From JASFEQ01 sp050122535 (GTDB lineage Bacteria; Desulfobacterota; DSM-4660; Desulfatiglandales; HGW-15), in assembly GCA_050122535.1 (NCBI GenBank), contig JASFIT010000121.1, positions 1 through 10,793 on the forward strand: 10,793 nt of DNA, read 5' to 3'. The notes under the pieces were generated by a model. It did no database searches. It was not told the DNA's origin and saw nothing but the letters and a program-made list of their open reading frames with translations. The translations under genes were made by a program, and so were the position numbers. Shown here piece after piece: positions 1-5,630 of the stretch; positions within the stretch are counted from its first letter, which is position 1; every line of letters starts with the position of its first letter.

Positions 1-209
1 TCCGGGTTAAGTTGGAAATCGTGATGCACCACCGCAATCCCGTCTGCACTGAGCTGGACATCCAATTCCATGCCATCCACGCCAATGTCAAGCGCCCTGG
101 AGAAAGCGGCGAGCGTGTTTTCGGGAGCGAGCCCGGCTGCACCCCGATGGCCAATCACATGAAATTCTTCTGCCTTCCCCTGATCGATGGTTTCATGGGA
201 TTGAATCAT
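1..209 (-). CDS. ugpQ: Glycerophosphodiester phosphodiesterase (5' part; runs off the left edge)
   Basis: The visible part is the first 69 codons on the minus strand, beginning at an ATG (209-207) preceded by AGGGG about 8 nt upstream. The protein has the N-terminal signature of GDPD-family TIM-barrel enzymes: H-R-G-A near residue 21, A-P-E-N-T-L-A-A-F at about 28-36, then M-E-L-D-V-Q-L-S-A-D-G and V-V-H-H-D. In this family the first His, the Arg and the Glu/Asp of the E-N-T and E-L-D motifs, and the His of H-D form the active and metal sites. These enzymes hydrolyse glycerophosphodiesters to glycerol-3-phosphate and an alcohol. No signal peptide is visible, so a cytosolic UgpQ-like enzyme is more likely than a secreted GlpQ; the symbol rests on that inference. 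It is divergent from glpAB, which would oxidise its product. The C-terminal part is outside the window. Confidence 0.93.
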   Translation of the reverse strand, partial: MIQSHETIDQGKAEEFHVIGHRGAAGLAPENTLAAFSRALDIGVDGMELDVQLSADGIAVVHHDFQLNP

Positions 210-262
210 GAATATTTCCCCTAGATTGTTTCACTTCTCCTTTACGAACACATGCCAGAATG

Positions 263-281
263 CCCCGTCCTTTGGACGGGG
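263..281. repeat. Compact GC-rich hairpin (8-bp stem, 3-nt loop)
   Basis: CCCCGTCC (263-270), loop TTT, then GGACGGGG (274-281) form a perfect 8-bp stem. No T-tract follows on either strand, so it is not a classical intrinsic terminator. It sits beside the larger palindrome at 298-420 and may be part of the same repetitive element. Such tight hairpins also mark the ends of IS200/IS605-type elements and REP sequences, but no transposase is nearby. Confidence 0.6.
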
Positions 282-297
282 ATGAATGGCATCCTTT

Positions 298-420
298 GTC
301 ATTCCCGCCCCCGCCTTCGCGGGGATAGACTCCGGCGGGAATCCAGATAACACCTCAAAAACCTAGAGGCCTGGATGCCCGCTGGAGTTTATCCCGCACT
401 CGATGCGGGGCGGGCATGAC
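298..420. repeat. 123-nt imperfect inverted repeat (REP/MITE-like intergenic element)
   Basis: Left arm 298-346 and right arm 371-420 are reverse complements over about 49-50 nt, with a few mismatches and one indel in the centre of the arm. Both outer ends read GTCAT-CCCGCCCC on their own strand, and both inner ends read CGGG-ATCCAG. The loop (347-370) is AT-richer. Each arm also contains smaller self-complementary GC stretches. It is GC-rich, non-coding and between divergent genes, typical of dispersed palindromic repeats in Desulfobacterota and other genomes. Whether it is multi-copy cannot be seen from one window. Confidence 0.75.
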
Positions 421-509
421 AGTTTAGGGTTCAGTAGTTAACGTTCAAGTTTGTGATGTTATCCTTCCATTTGCGACGAATTAAGGAACCAGAAGCTCCG
501 ACCTTTGGT

Positions 510-536
510 CTGACAGTTTCACTGGTAATTTATAAA
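510..536 (+). promoter_or_regulatory. Weak sigma-70 promoter candidate for glpAB
   Basis: CTGACA (510-515, five of six matches to TTGACA) and TATAAA (531-536) are separated by 15 nt, shorter than the optimal 17. Transcription would begin near 543, just upstream of the inverted repeat at 548-579. This is the best promoter-like pair seen before glpA, but the short spacer makes it tentative. Confidence 0.3.
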
Positions 537-547
537 CCATAATTATC

Positions 548-579
548 TTATTGCCAATCTCCTATCTGAGAGGCAATAA
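548..579. promoter_or_regulatory. Operator-like inverted repeat / 5' leader hairpin before glpA
   Basis: TTATTGCC (548-555) pairs perfectly with GGCAATAA (572-579). Inside, after an AA bulge, TCTC (558-561) pairs with GAGA (568-571), leaving a 6-nt loop. It lies right after the promoter candidate at 510-536, so it could be a repressor operator at the start site or a hairpin at the very 5' end of the glpAB transcript. Function is inferred from position only. Confidence 0.45.
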
Positions 580-621
580 TGGGTTGATAAATTGCCGTTT
601 TTCGTTTAAAGGAGCTCTTTG

Positions 622-651
622 ATGAGATCTCGATCAAGGACTGAGTTTTAG
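622..651 (+). CDS. Possible 9-codon leader peptide upstream of glpA
   Basis: An ATG (622) followed by eight codons and TAG (649-651) encodes MRSRSRTEF. It is preceded by AAAGGAG (608-614) with a 7-nt spacer, one of the best ribosome binding sites in the window. Three of the nine codons are arginine (AGA, CGA, AGG). It precedes the foldable segment at 656-712 in the glpA leader, an arrangement reminiscent of leader-peptide attenuation. A sequence this short can arise by chance and no homology is possible, so this is a low-confidence call. Confidence 0.25.
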   Translation: MRSRSRTEF

Positions 652-655
652 AGAG

Positions 656-712
656 AAGGCCCTGGTGGGCGACAGAAGAGCATGTGGCCTTGTCGCTTCC
701 TATCAGGGCTTT
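656..712 (+). promoter_or_regulatory. Foldable RNA segment in the glpA leader
   Basis: GCCCTG (659-664) is complementary to CAGGGC (704-709). The pairing extends by one G-U and two A-U pairs to about 9 bp (656-664 with 704-712). Within it GCGACA (669-674) pairs with TGTCGC (691-696). The 3' side runs into TTTATT, a short imperfect U-rich stretch. It begins five nt after the mini-ORF stop and ends about 45 nt before the glpA ribosome binding site. It could be an attenuator or a structured leader; it matches no riboswitch class I recognise. Confidence 0.3.
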
Positions 713-756
713 ATTACAGGAGAGTACCACAAAATACCGTTTCAATCTTTTTCCGT

Positions 757-773
757 GAGGGGTGAACTGCTTG
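757..773 (+). promoter_or_regulatory. Ribosome binding site deciding a TTG start for glpA
   Basis: GAGGGG (757-762) lies 8 nt before the TTG at 771-773. The competing GTG codon at 762-764 begins inside this Shine-Dalgarno and would have no usable spacing. The rarer TTG start may lower translation. Confidence 0.6.
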
Positions 774-2336
774 GAAACCCAGGTATTGATAATAGGCGGT
801 GGAGCCACTGGCACAGGGCTTGCTCGCGATTTGGCTTTGAGAGAGGTGCCGTGCATTTTAGTGGAAAAAGGAGAGATAAACTCCGGCACATCCGGCGCCA
901 ATCATGGACTTTTGCACAGCGGAGCACGTTACGTTTTTTCGGATCCAGAGGGCGCTTCAGAGTGTTGCAAAGAAGCTGAGCTGCTCAGAAGACTCGCTCC
1001 CCACTGCATTGAAGAGACGGGCGGACTGTTCGTGGCAGTCGAGGGGGATGATGAGAAGTATTCGGCGGACTTTCCCCGCCTTTGTTCGAGTTGTGGTATC
1101 CCGGTCCGAGAATTGGATCACGAAGAAGCCCTTGAAATGGAGCCCACACTTTCGGAGAATTTGATTGCTGCTTATGAAGTGGAAGACGCCACCATTGATC
1201 CCTTTATGCTCTCTTTGGAAAACATCTCTCAGGCCCAACAACTTGGAACCAAATTGTTCTGCCAGACCAAAGTGGTGGGCTTCACAAAAGACGATAGGCA
1301 TATTCAGGCCGTTCAGCTGCTTGATATGAAAACAGGTGAGGAGTTCACTGTGGAGGCAGAGCAGGTGGTTAGTGCCTCGGGACCCTGGGCTGGGGAGATT
1401 GCGGCCCTTGCCAATGCCTCAATCGACATGCTCTATTCAAAGGGCAGCCTCATGGTCACGGATTCGAGGGTGACAAAACGGGTCGTGAACCGTTTGCGTC
1501 CGCCAGGGGACGGCGACATTCTGGTTCCGGGTGGATCCGTATCCATACTCGGTACCACGTCCATACGAATGGATTCCCTCGAAGCCATTGGACCCACCAT
1601 TGAAGAAATGGACCTCATGGTTAATGAGGGGGCTGCCATGCTCCCTGTTTTGGAAAATGCACGGTATATCCGTGCATATGCCGGAGTCAGACCCCTTGTC
1701 AGCGCCGAATGCGACGCTGATGATCGTTGTATTGCGAGGGGATTTGCGCTTCTGGATCACTCTCTGGAGGGTGTGGAGAATTTTTTTACCATTACCGGTG
1801 GAAAGCTCACCACCTACCGCCTCATGGCAGAGAGGACTGCGGATCTGGTGTGTCAAAGGTTGGGCATTGCCAAACCTTGCCGTACACGAGCGGAACCCCT
1901 CCCATCCACGCAGACGGTGAAGTGGGCTGAACCAGGTTTAGGGCCAAAACTGTGGCTCAAAAATAACAATCCCGAAGATCCCTTGCTTTGTGAGTGCGAA
2001 ATGTTGCCCAAGAGTGCCATTGATCGTGTCATTGATTCCATGAGACAACAGAATAGCCATCCGAGTCTGAGGGGCATTGGGCTGCGCAGCCGACTCGGGA
2101 AAGGTCCGTGCCAAGGGACCACGTGCGCTCACCGGATTGTTGCGCATATGTATGAGCAGGGAGATTTGAAAACAAATGAAGGGATTGCCAATCTCCGAGA
2201 GTTCTTTCGCGCACGATGGAAGGGAGAACGTCCTGTTCTGTGGGACCGACAACTTGGCCAGGCAGAACTCAAAGAGTCCATATATTGCGGGCTTCTGGAT
2301 TTGGAACTTGGGACCACGACTGACACAGAGAACTGA
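771..2336 (+). CDS. glpA: Anaerobic glycerol-3-phosphate dehydrogenase subunit A (catalytic, FAD)
   Basis: GlpA oxidises sn-glycerol-3-phosphate to dihydroxyacetone phosphate in the anaerobic GlpABC dehydrogenase. Numbered from the chosen start, the 521-residue protein opens with an FAD-binding Rossmann motif (VLIIGGGATG, residues 5-14). It then has the family hallmarks NHGLLHSGARY near 45-54, YAGVRPL near 303-309 and GGKLTTYRLMAE near 343-354. The C-terminus is a BFD-like [2Fe-2S] domain with C407, C409, C447 and C452 (CEC ... GPCQGTTC). E. coli GlpA is slightly longer at 542 residues. A GTG at 762 is in frame, but GAGGGG (757-762) would overlap it, whereas the same Shine-Dalgarno sits 8 nt before TTG 771; I therefore choose TTG. 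A frame stop at 756 rules out longer forms. It is followed at 2 nt by glpB. Confidence in the family is high; the start is probable. Confidence 0.95.
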   Translation: METQVLIIGGGATGTGLARDLALREVPCILVEKGEINSGTSGANHGLLHSGARYVFSDPEGASECCKEAELLRRLAPHCIEETGGLFVAVEGDDEKYSADFPRLCSSCGIPVRELDHEEALEMEPTLSENLIAAYEVEDATIDPFMLSLENISQAQQLGTKLFCQTKVVGFTKDDRHIQAVQLLDMKTGEEFTVEAEQVVSASGPWAGEIAALANASIDMLYSKGSLMVTDSRVTKRVVNRLRPPGDGDILVPGGSVSILGTTSIRMDSLEAIGPTIEEMDLMVNEGAAMLPVLENARYIRAYAGVRPLVSAECDADDRCIARGFALLDHSLEGVENFFTITGGKLTTYRLMAERTADLVCQRLGIAKPCRTRAEPLPSTQTVKWAEPGLGPKLWLKNNNPEDPLLCECEMLPKSAIDRVIDSMRQQNSHPSLRGIGLRSRLGKGPCQGTTCAHRIVAHMYEQGDLKTNEGIANLREFFRARWKGERPVLWDRQLGQAELKESIYCGLLDLELGTTTDTEN

Positions 2337-2338
2337 GT

Positions 2339-3631
2339 ATGACCGCCAAAAACCCAGATTTCCTTGAGTGCGAACTGCTTGTCATTGGCAGAGGCATGGC
2401 TGGCATGGCTGCCGCCTTATTCGCGGCCAACAGGGGAATCTCTGCCATACAAGTGGGCATGACCGGGGGACTCATATTTGCCAGCGGGCTCTTGGATCTG
2501 TTGGGCGCATATCCTCCCAATGAGAAGAGGCCGTGGGACGATCCCTGGGCAGGAATCGACCTCCTGGTACAGGATGACCCCAACCACCCATATGCGCGTT
2601 TGAAGCGGGAAGAGATCCAGGGCGCTTTTGATGAGATCTCCTCATTTCTGGAGGAGTACGGCCTTCCCTATTGCTGTGAGGATTCGCGAAATTCCCAGGT
2701 GATGACCCCAACTGGAACCATAAAGCGCACCTACTGCGTGCCTAAAACAATGTGGAACGGTGTCCAGGCCTTAAAGGAGAAGCCCCCTTGCTTGCTCGTG
2801 GACTTCATGGGGCTCCATGACTTTAGTGCCCAACAGATCGTGGCCACCATGCGAGACCAATGGCCCCACTTGCGCTCAGCACGCCTACCCTTCCCAAGCT
2901 CGGGCCATATGAAGGATCTTATCACAGGTGAAATGACAGCTCAGGCCCTGGAGTTATCCAAGAATCAGGAGAGGCTTATCAAGGATCTGCAACCCTATCT
3001 CAAGGATGTCCAGGCCCTGGGTATGCCGGCAATCTTTGGCTTGAAGCGCAGCCATGAGATCGTCTCTGATTTTGGGGAGAGGATTGGGGTCCCGGTCTTT
3101 GAAATCCCCACCCTTCCCATTTCCATCCCCGGACTGCGTCTCAATGATACCTTCACCCGCGGGCTGTCTGCCAAAGGGGTCAAGTCTTTTCATCAATATC
3201 AGGTCTTGGAAGTGAGTCAGAGCGCTCACGATAATTTTCAGCTCACTATTGGCAGAAATCTGTCCAAATATAGAGTACAGGCCAAAGCCATCGTTTTGGC
3301 CAGTGGCCGATTCCTGGGAAGAGGCCTGAAAGCAGAAAGAAAACGCGTATATGAGACCATTTTTGATCTTCCCCTGTACCAACCCGCAGACAGAAATGCA
3401 TGGCACCGACCGGATTTCCTTGATCCAGAAGGGCACCCCATCAATCAGGCAGGGGTTGAAATCGACAATAATTTCAAACCTTTGGATAGAACAGGCCGCC
3501 CCGTTTATCAAAATCTTTTTGCCGCCGGTTCTATTCTCGCGCATCAGGACTGGATGCGCTTGAAATGTGGTTCGGGCTTGGCCATTGCTACAGCGTATGG
3601 GGCCGTAAACGCTTTTATTCGCACTGGGTAG
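2339..3631 (+). CDS. glpB: Anaerobic glycerol-3-phosphate dehydrogenase subunit B
   Basis: This 430-residue protein matches GlpB in length (about 420 in E. coli) and plan. It has an N-terminal flavin-binding fold with G17-R-G19-M-A-G22 in ELLVIGRGMAGMAAALFAANRG, followed by a glycine-rich ASGLLDLLG segment typical of GlpB. A second flavin-fold element, AKAIVLASGRFLGRG, lies near 316-330. The C-terminus has NLFAAGSILAHQDWMR and a final helix GSGLAIATAYGAVNAF. In the known complex GlpB partners with GlpA and passes electrons through GlpC to membrane quinones. The ATG lies 2 nt after the glpA stop, so translation is probably coupled; its own Shine-Dalgarno is weak. No glpC-like gene with CxxCxxCxxxC clusters follows on either strand within the window. 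Confidence 0.92.
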   Translation: MTAKNPDFLECELLVIGRGMAGMAAALFAANRGISAIQVGMTGGLIFASGLLDLLGAYPPNEKRPWDDPWAGIDLLVQDDPNHPYARLKREEIQGAFDEISSFLEEYGLPYCCEDSRNSQVMTPTGTIKRTYCVPKTMWNGVQALKEKPPCLLVDFMGLHDFSAQQIVATMRDQWPHLRSARLPFPSSGHMKDLITGEMTAQALELSKNQERLIKDLQPYLKDVQALGMPAIFGLKRSHEIVSDFGERIGVPVFEIPTLPISIPGLRLNDTFTRGLSAKGVKSFHQYQVLEVSQSAHDNFQLTIGRNLSKYRVQAKAIVLASGRFLGRGLKAERKRVYETIFDLPLYQPADRNAWHRPDFLDPEGHPINQAGVEIDNNFKPLDRTGRPVYQNLFAAGSILAHQDWMRLKCGSGLAIATAYGAVNAFIRTG

Positions 3632-3863
3632 GATTTATTGGTTGGCATGTGGACCCACAAAAAACCCGCATGTTAAACCTGTGATAGCCCAGGTTCGTGC
3701 ATTTGCTTCCACTCCGTCAAAAGCCCTTTGCGGTATTAGCTGACCTACTCTTGTCCCTTCATCTCCCCGTCCGGGCCCACTGAGCCTCAAAACCGCGCGA
3801 GCCTATCTTTTCTTGATACCAGGCTTGCAAGGCGCTTCGACAAAATCCCAACTATTACAAATC

Positions 3864-3891
3864 TTAATATATATAATTTAATATATATTAA
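3864..3891. repeat. AT-only palindrome
   Basis: TTAATATATAT (3864-3874) and ATATATATTAA (3881-3891) form a perfect 11-bp inverted repeat around AATTTA. It is followed by A-T-A-G and a T-rich run from 3896. The stem contains only A and T, so as a terminator it would be weak. It may act as an easily melted or bent DNA element or a protein binding site upstream of the next promoter. Confidence 0.55.
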
Positions 3892-3977
3892 ATAGTTTTT
3901 TATTTATATAACTAAAATTATATTATATGAAATCCTGAAATACGTTTTGCCAAGCTCGCGTAGCCAGAGTCCCCAAC

Positions 3978-4006
3978 TTGGAGAATAAGATAAAATGATT
4001 TATAAT
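3978..4006 (+). promoter_or_regulatory. Promoter with consensus -10, probably giving a leaderless mRNA
   Basis: A perfect TATAAT is at 4001-4006. TTGGAG at 3978-3983 (TTG conserved, the rest off consensus) is spaced by 17 nt. Transcription should start about 4013-4017, essentially at the ATG (4017) of the next gene. That gene has no Shine-Dalgarno, which fits a leaderless transcript. The AT-rich stretch upstream (3855-3925) could help as an upstream element. Confidence 0.5.
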
Positions 4007-4016
4007 ACATTGCAGT

Positions 4017-5453
4017 ATGTCTCGAACTCCGGTTTTGATTACAAAAATTCTATCCTTTCGACCAAAAGTCTTCCTCCTATGTACGGTGGCACTCTTAGCC
4101 ACTCTGCAACTATCCTTTCTCAACAAGCGGGTCTTTGCAAGGGTGGATCAACCATTGCAAAGGTCGGCCTCATGCATCAGAAACAACTTTCCTGAGGTCA
4201 TCCGGTACGTGCACAAGGTGGGGGAAAAAGATGGTTTGCTCGATTTTTTCGAAGCTGTCTTAAAAAAGGAAGGTTTTTTCGATCCAATCGGTGTGATCTC
4301 AAATACGATACAGGCTTGGAGAAAGGCCCCCCACCATATGATCTACTTTACCAAACACGAGGCAGACCAGATGGAGACGCTCATTGACCGGGTTGCCCTG
4401 TGCCCAAGCATTTCTGACCAAGAGAAAGCAGAATGGATAGCTCGAGCCATCGACTATAAAATTCAATACGAGATCCAAGAGGAATGGGAGCGCAGAACAG
4501 AGTGGGTAGAATCACCAAACGAGATCTTCTCCAAGATCAGGAAATTGGACATCAGCAAGTACGGTAAGGTCATTGGTGAGTTCCCCGGGAATAGCAGTTA
4601 TGTCGTCATTGTCATCAATCAAATTCACCGCGGGTTGAGTGAGTATGTTGACCCAGAAATCGTCGCTACGCAAAGGGAAATTGCAGCCATTGAGGACACA
4701 CTCATCGATAGTGGTATTTCAAACGTGTTGGCGTTAGAGGGATCTGAACTAAAGGAAATCGCACTTGAACTTGTTGAGCCACCACGAGTAGTGAATTTGG
4801 TGGAATACCGAGACTACTTAGAGGTTGTTAGTGACGCAGAGAATCCCCTAATAAATGACCTGTTGGCCGGCTATTATGGGGGAAGCCTTTGGCAAGAAGG
4901 ATACCACCGTTACTTACTTCACACCTTTGGTGCTGAGACACCTGAGCTCCATGATAAGGCTGCTATGCTTAACTTGCTTACAAAGGAGCTCGTTGGCGTA
5001 ATGAAGGATCTCTCCTTTTTTGGGGAGGAATTGGGAAGAGATCCAATTAGGGCAATTCCCAAAGCTGGATTGCTGGCAAGGTTGGAAATGACATTGAAGG
5101 CAAGCGGATCCAGCGATGCAACGGTCAAACAGGGATTAGAGATTCTCAAGCACGCCTGGCAATCGAGAGAATATGTTTTGGAAGGAGATATTATCAAAGC
5201 CGCCAGGGAAATACATGAGATGATGTGGGAATGTTCTATTCATACGCGCAATCTCTTCTTTCCCCAAAACATTGAGCAGATCTGGGAAAACACACGCACC
5301 AACGCAATTATTTTTGTCGTGGGTGTGTATCACAATCAAAAAGAGCCAGGTGAAGAAATCTCCACACTCACAGAAACGTTTCTCGACCACAAAATCTCTC
5401 ACGTCGTAATCATGCCTCACACGGTCCAGTCCATACTGGACAAGAACACATAA
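4017..5453 (+). CDS. Exported or membrane-anchored protein with Tiki/TraB/EreA/ChaN-like motifs, function unknown
   Basis: This 478-residue protein has a basic N-terminus (R15, K17), then a hydrophobic core at about 18-35 and VFA near 39-41. It is probably a signal peptide, although K37-R38 after the core could instead favour an uncleaved anchor. The body carries motifs in the order and spacing of the Tiki/TraB/EreA/ChaN hydrolase-like superfamily. These are a strand ending in I-N-Q-I-H (H204), a following helix with TQREIAAIE (218-226), a strand ending in L-A-L-E-G (E241), a GYYGGS turn near 285-290, R411-N412, and a final strand FVVGVYH (H439). In the family such His/Glu/Arg residues form the active or metal site. 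This is motif reading, not a search hit. The ATG is the first in frame after a TGA at 3996 and has no Shine-Dalgarno. It stands alone between glpB and the MerR operon. The substrate cannot be assigned. Confidence 0.8.
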   Translation: MSRTPVLITKILSFRPKVFLLCTVALLATLQLSFLNKRVFARVDQPLQRSASCIRNNFPEVIRYVHKVGEKDGLLDFFEAVLKKEGFFDPIGVISNTIQAWRKAPHHMIYFTKHEADQMETLIDRVALCPSISDQEKAEWIARAIDYKIQYEIQEEWERRTEWVESPNEIFSKIRKLDISKYGKVIGEFPGNSSYVVIVINQIHRGLSEYVDPEIVATQREIAAIEDTLIDSGISNVLALEGSELKEIALELVEPPRVVNLVEYRDYLEVVSDAENPLINDLLAGYYGGSLWQEGYHRYLLHTFGAETPELHDKAAMLNLLTKELVGVMKDLSFFGEELGRDPIRAIPKAGLLARLEMTLKASGSSDATVKQGLEILKHAWQSREYVLEGDIIKAAREIHEMMWECSIHTRNLFFPQNIEQIWENTRTNAIIFVVGVYHNQKEPGEEISTLTETFLDHKISHVVIMPHTVQSILDKNT

Positions 5454-5463
5454 CGTGTTCTTG
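5425..5463 (+). terminator. Tandem hairpins across the stop codon of the 4017 gene
   Basis: Two hairpins lie back to back. TCCAGT (5425-5430) pairs with ACTGGA (5435-5440). Immediately after, CAAGAACAC (5441-5449) pairs with GTGTTCTTG (5455-5463) as a perfect 9-bp stem. Its 5-nt loop ATAAC contains the TAA stop (5451-5453). No U-tract follows, so it is not a textbook intrinsic terminator. It may instead protect the 3' end or form a non-canonical termination signal. Confidence 0.4.
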
Positions 5464-5507
5464 AATCCGCACCAATGTCCACCTCGTCCATCGTCCAACC
5501 TTTCTTG

Positions 5508-5554
5508 TTTCTAAGAACCTCTTGATCCTGCAAATAATTATGTTTTTCTAAGAA
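5508..5554. promoter_or_regulatory. Direct repeats TTTCTAAGAA upstream of the MerR operon promoter
   Basis: The 10-mer TTTCTAAGAA occurs at 5508-5517 and 5545-5554, 37 nt apart. Each contains the odd-length palindrome TTCTAAGAA. The second copy ends 14 nt before the -35 box at 5569. The position suits binding sites for an activator or for the regulator encoded downstream, but this is inference. Confidence 0.35.
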
Positions 5555-5568
5555 ATGTAAAGTATCAC

Positions 5569-5597
5569 TTGACACGTTTCGCTTTTTAATTTATAAA
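5569..5597 (+). promoter_or_regulatory. Near-consensus sigma-70 promoter of the MerR-flavoprotein operon
   Basis: TTGACA (5569-5574), a 17-nt spacer, and TATAAA (5592-5597) make the best housekeeping promoter in the window. Start of transcription is expected near 5604-5606, which rules out a translation start at 5604. The spacer is 17 nt, not the 19-20 nt of classical MerR-activated promoters, so control by the adjacent regulator, if any, would not use the usual DNA-untwisting mode here. Confidence 0.8.
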
Positions 5598-5630
5598 GCA
5601 CTATTGAAACTCTTGATAAGGGGTGGACAA

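Larger units (their letters stand above)
3632..4016. other. Non-coding stretch after glpB
   Basis: About 385 nt with no convincing gene. It begins with mixed-composition sequence carrying a weak hairpin (AACCTG 3676-3681 with CAGGTT 3690-3695) that lacks a T-tract, so no good glpAB terminator is evident. From about 3855 it turns extremely AT-rich, with the palindrome at 3864-3891, and ends in the promoter of the next gene. No remnant of a glpC reading frame was recognised in any frame. Confidence 0.6.

Noticed and set aside
809..824. Exact match to the sigma-54 promoter consensus (TGGCAC, 5 nt, TTGCT).
   Set aside because: It lies inside glpA and encodes the conserved G-A-T-G-T-G-L-A stretch of the FAD-binding motif, which explains the sequence; no gene starts just downstream.
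665..979. Plus-strand open frame of 104 codons overlapping the start of glpA.
   Set aside because: It is a shadow in another frame; the glpA frame contains the conserved FAD-binding motif over the same DNA.
619..2640. Shared 14-mer TTTGATGAGATCTC in the glpA leader (619-632) and inside glpB (2627-2640).
   Set aside because: One 14-nt match in about 10.8 kb is near chance expectation, and the glpB copy is ordinary coding sequence.
3733..3745. GCGGTATTAGC resembles the complement of a conserved 16S rRNA segment.
   Set aside because: Only about 11 nt match and the flanks are unrelated to rRNA, so it is coincidence.
3923..4126. Minus-strand open frame of 67 codons.
   Set aside because: It overlaps the promoter and signal-peptide region of the 4017 gene, has no ribosome binding site and no recognisable protein character.
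3995..4195. Plus-strand open frame of 66 codons starting 22 nt before the 4017 gene, with GGAG upstream.
   Set aside because: It overlaps the 4017 gene in another frame. The 4017 frame gives a hydrophobic export segment and a long protein with family motifs, whereas this frame ends early with no protein-like features.
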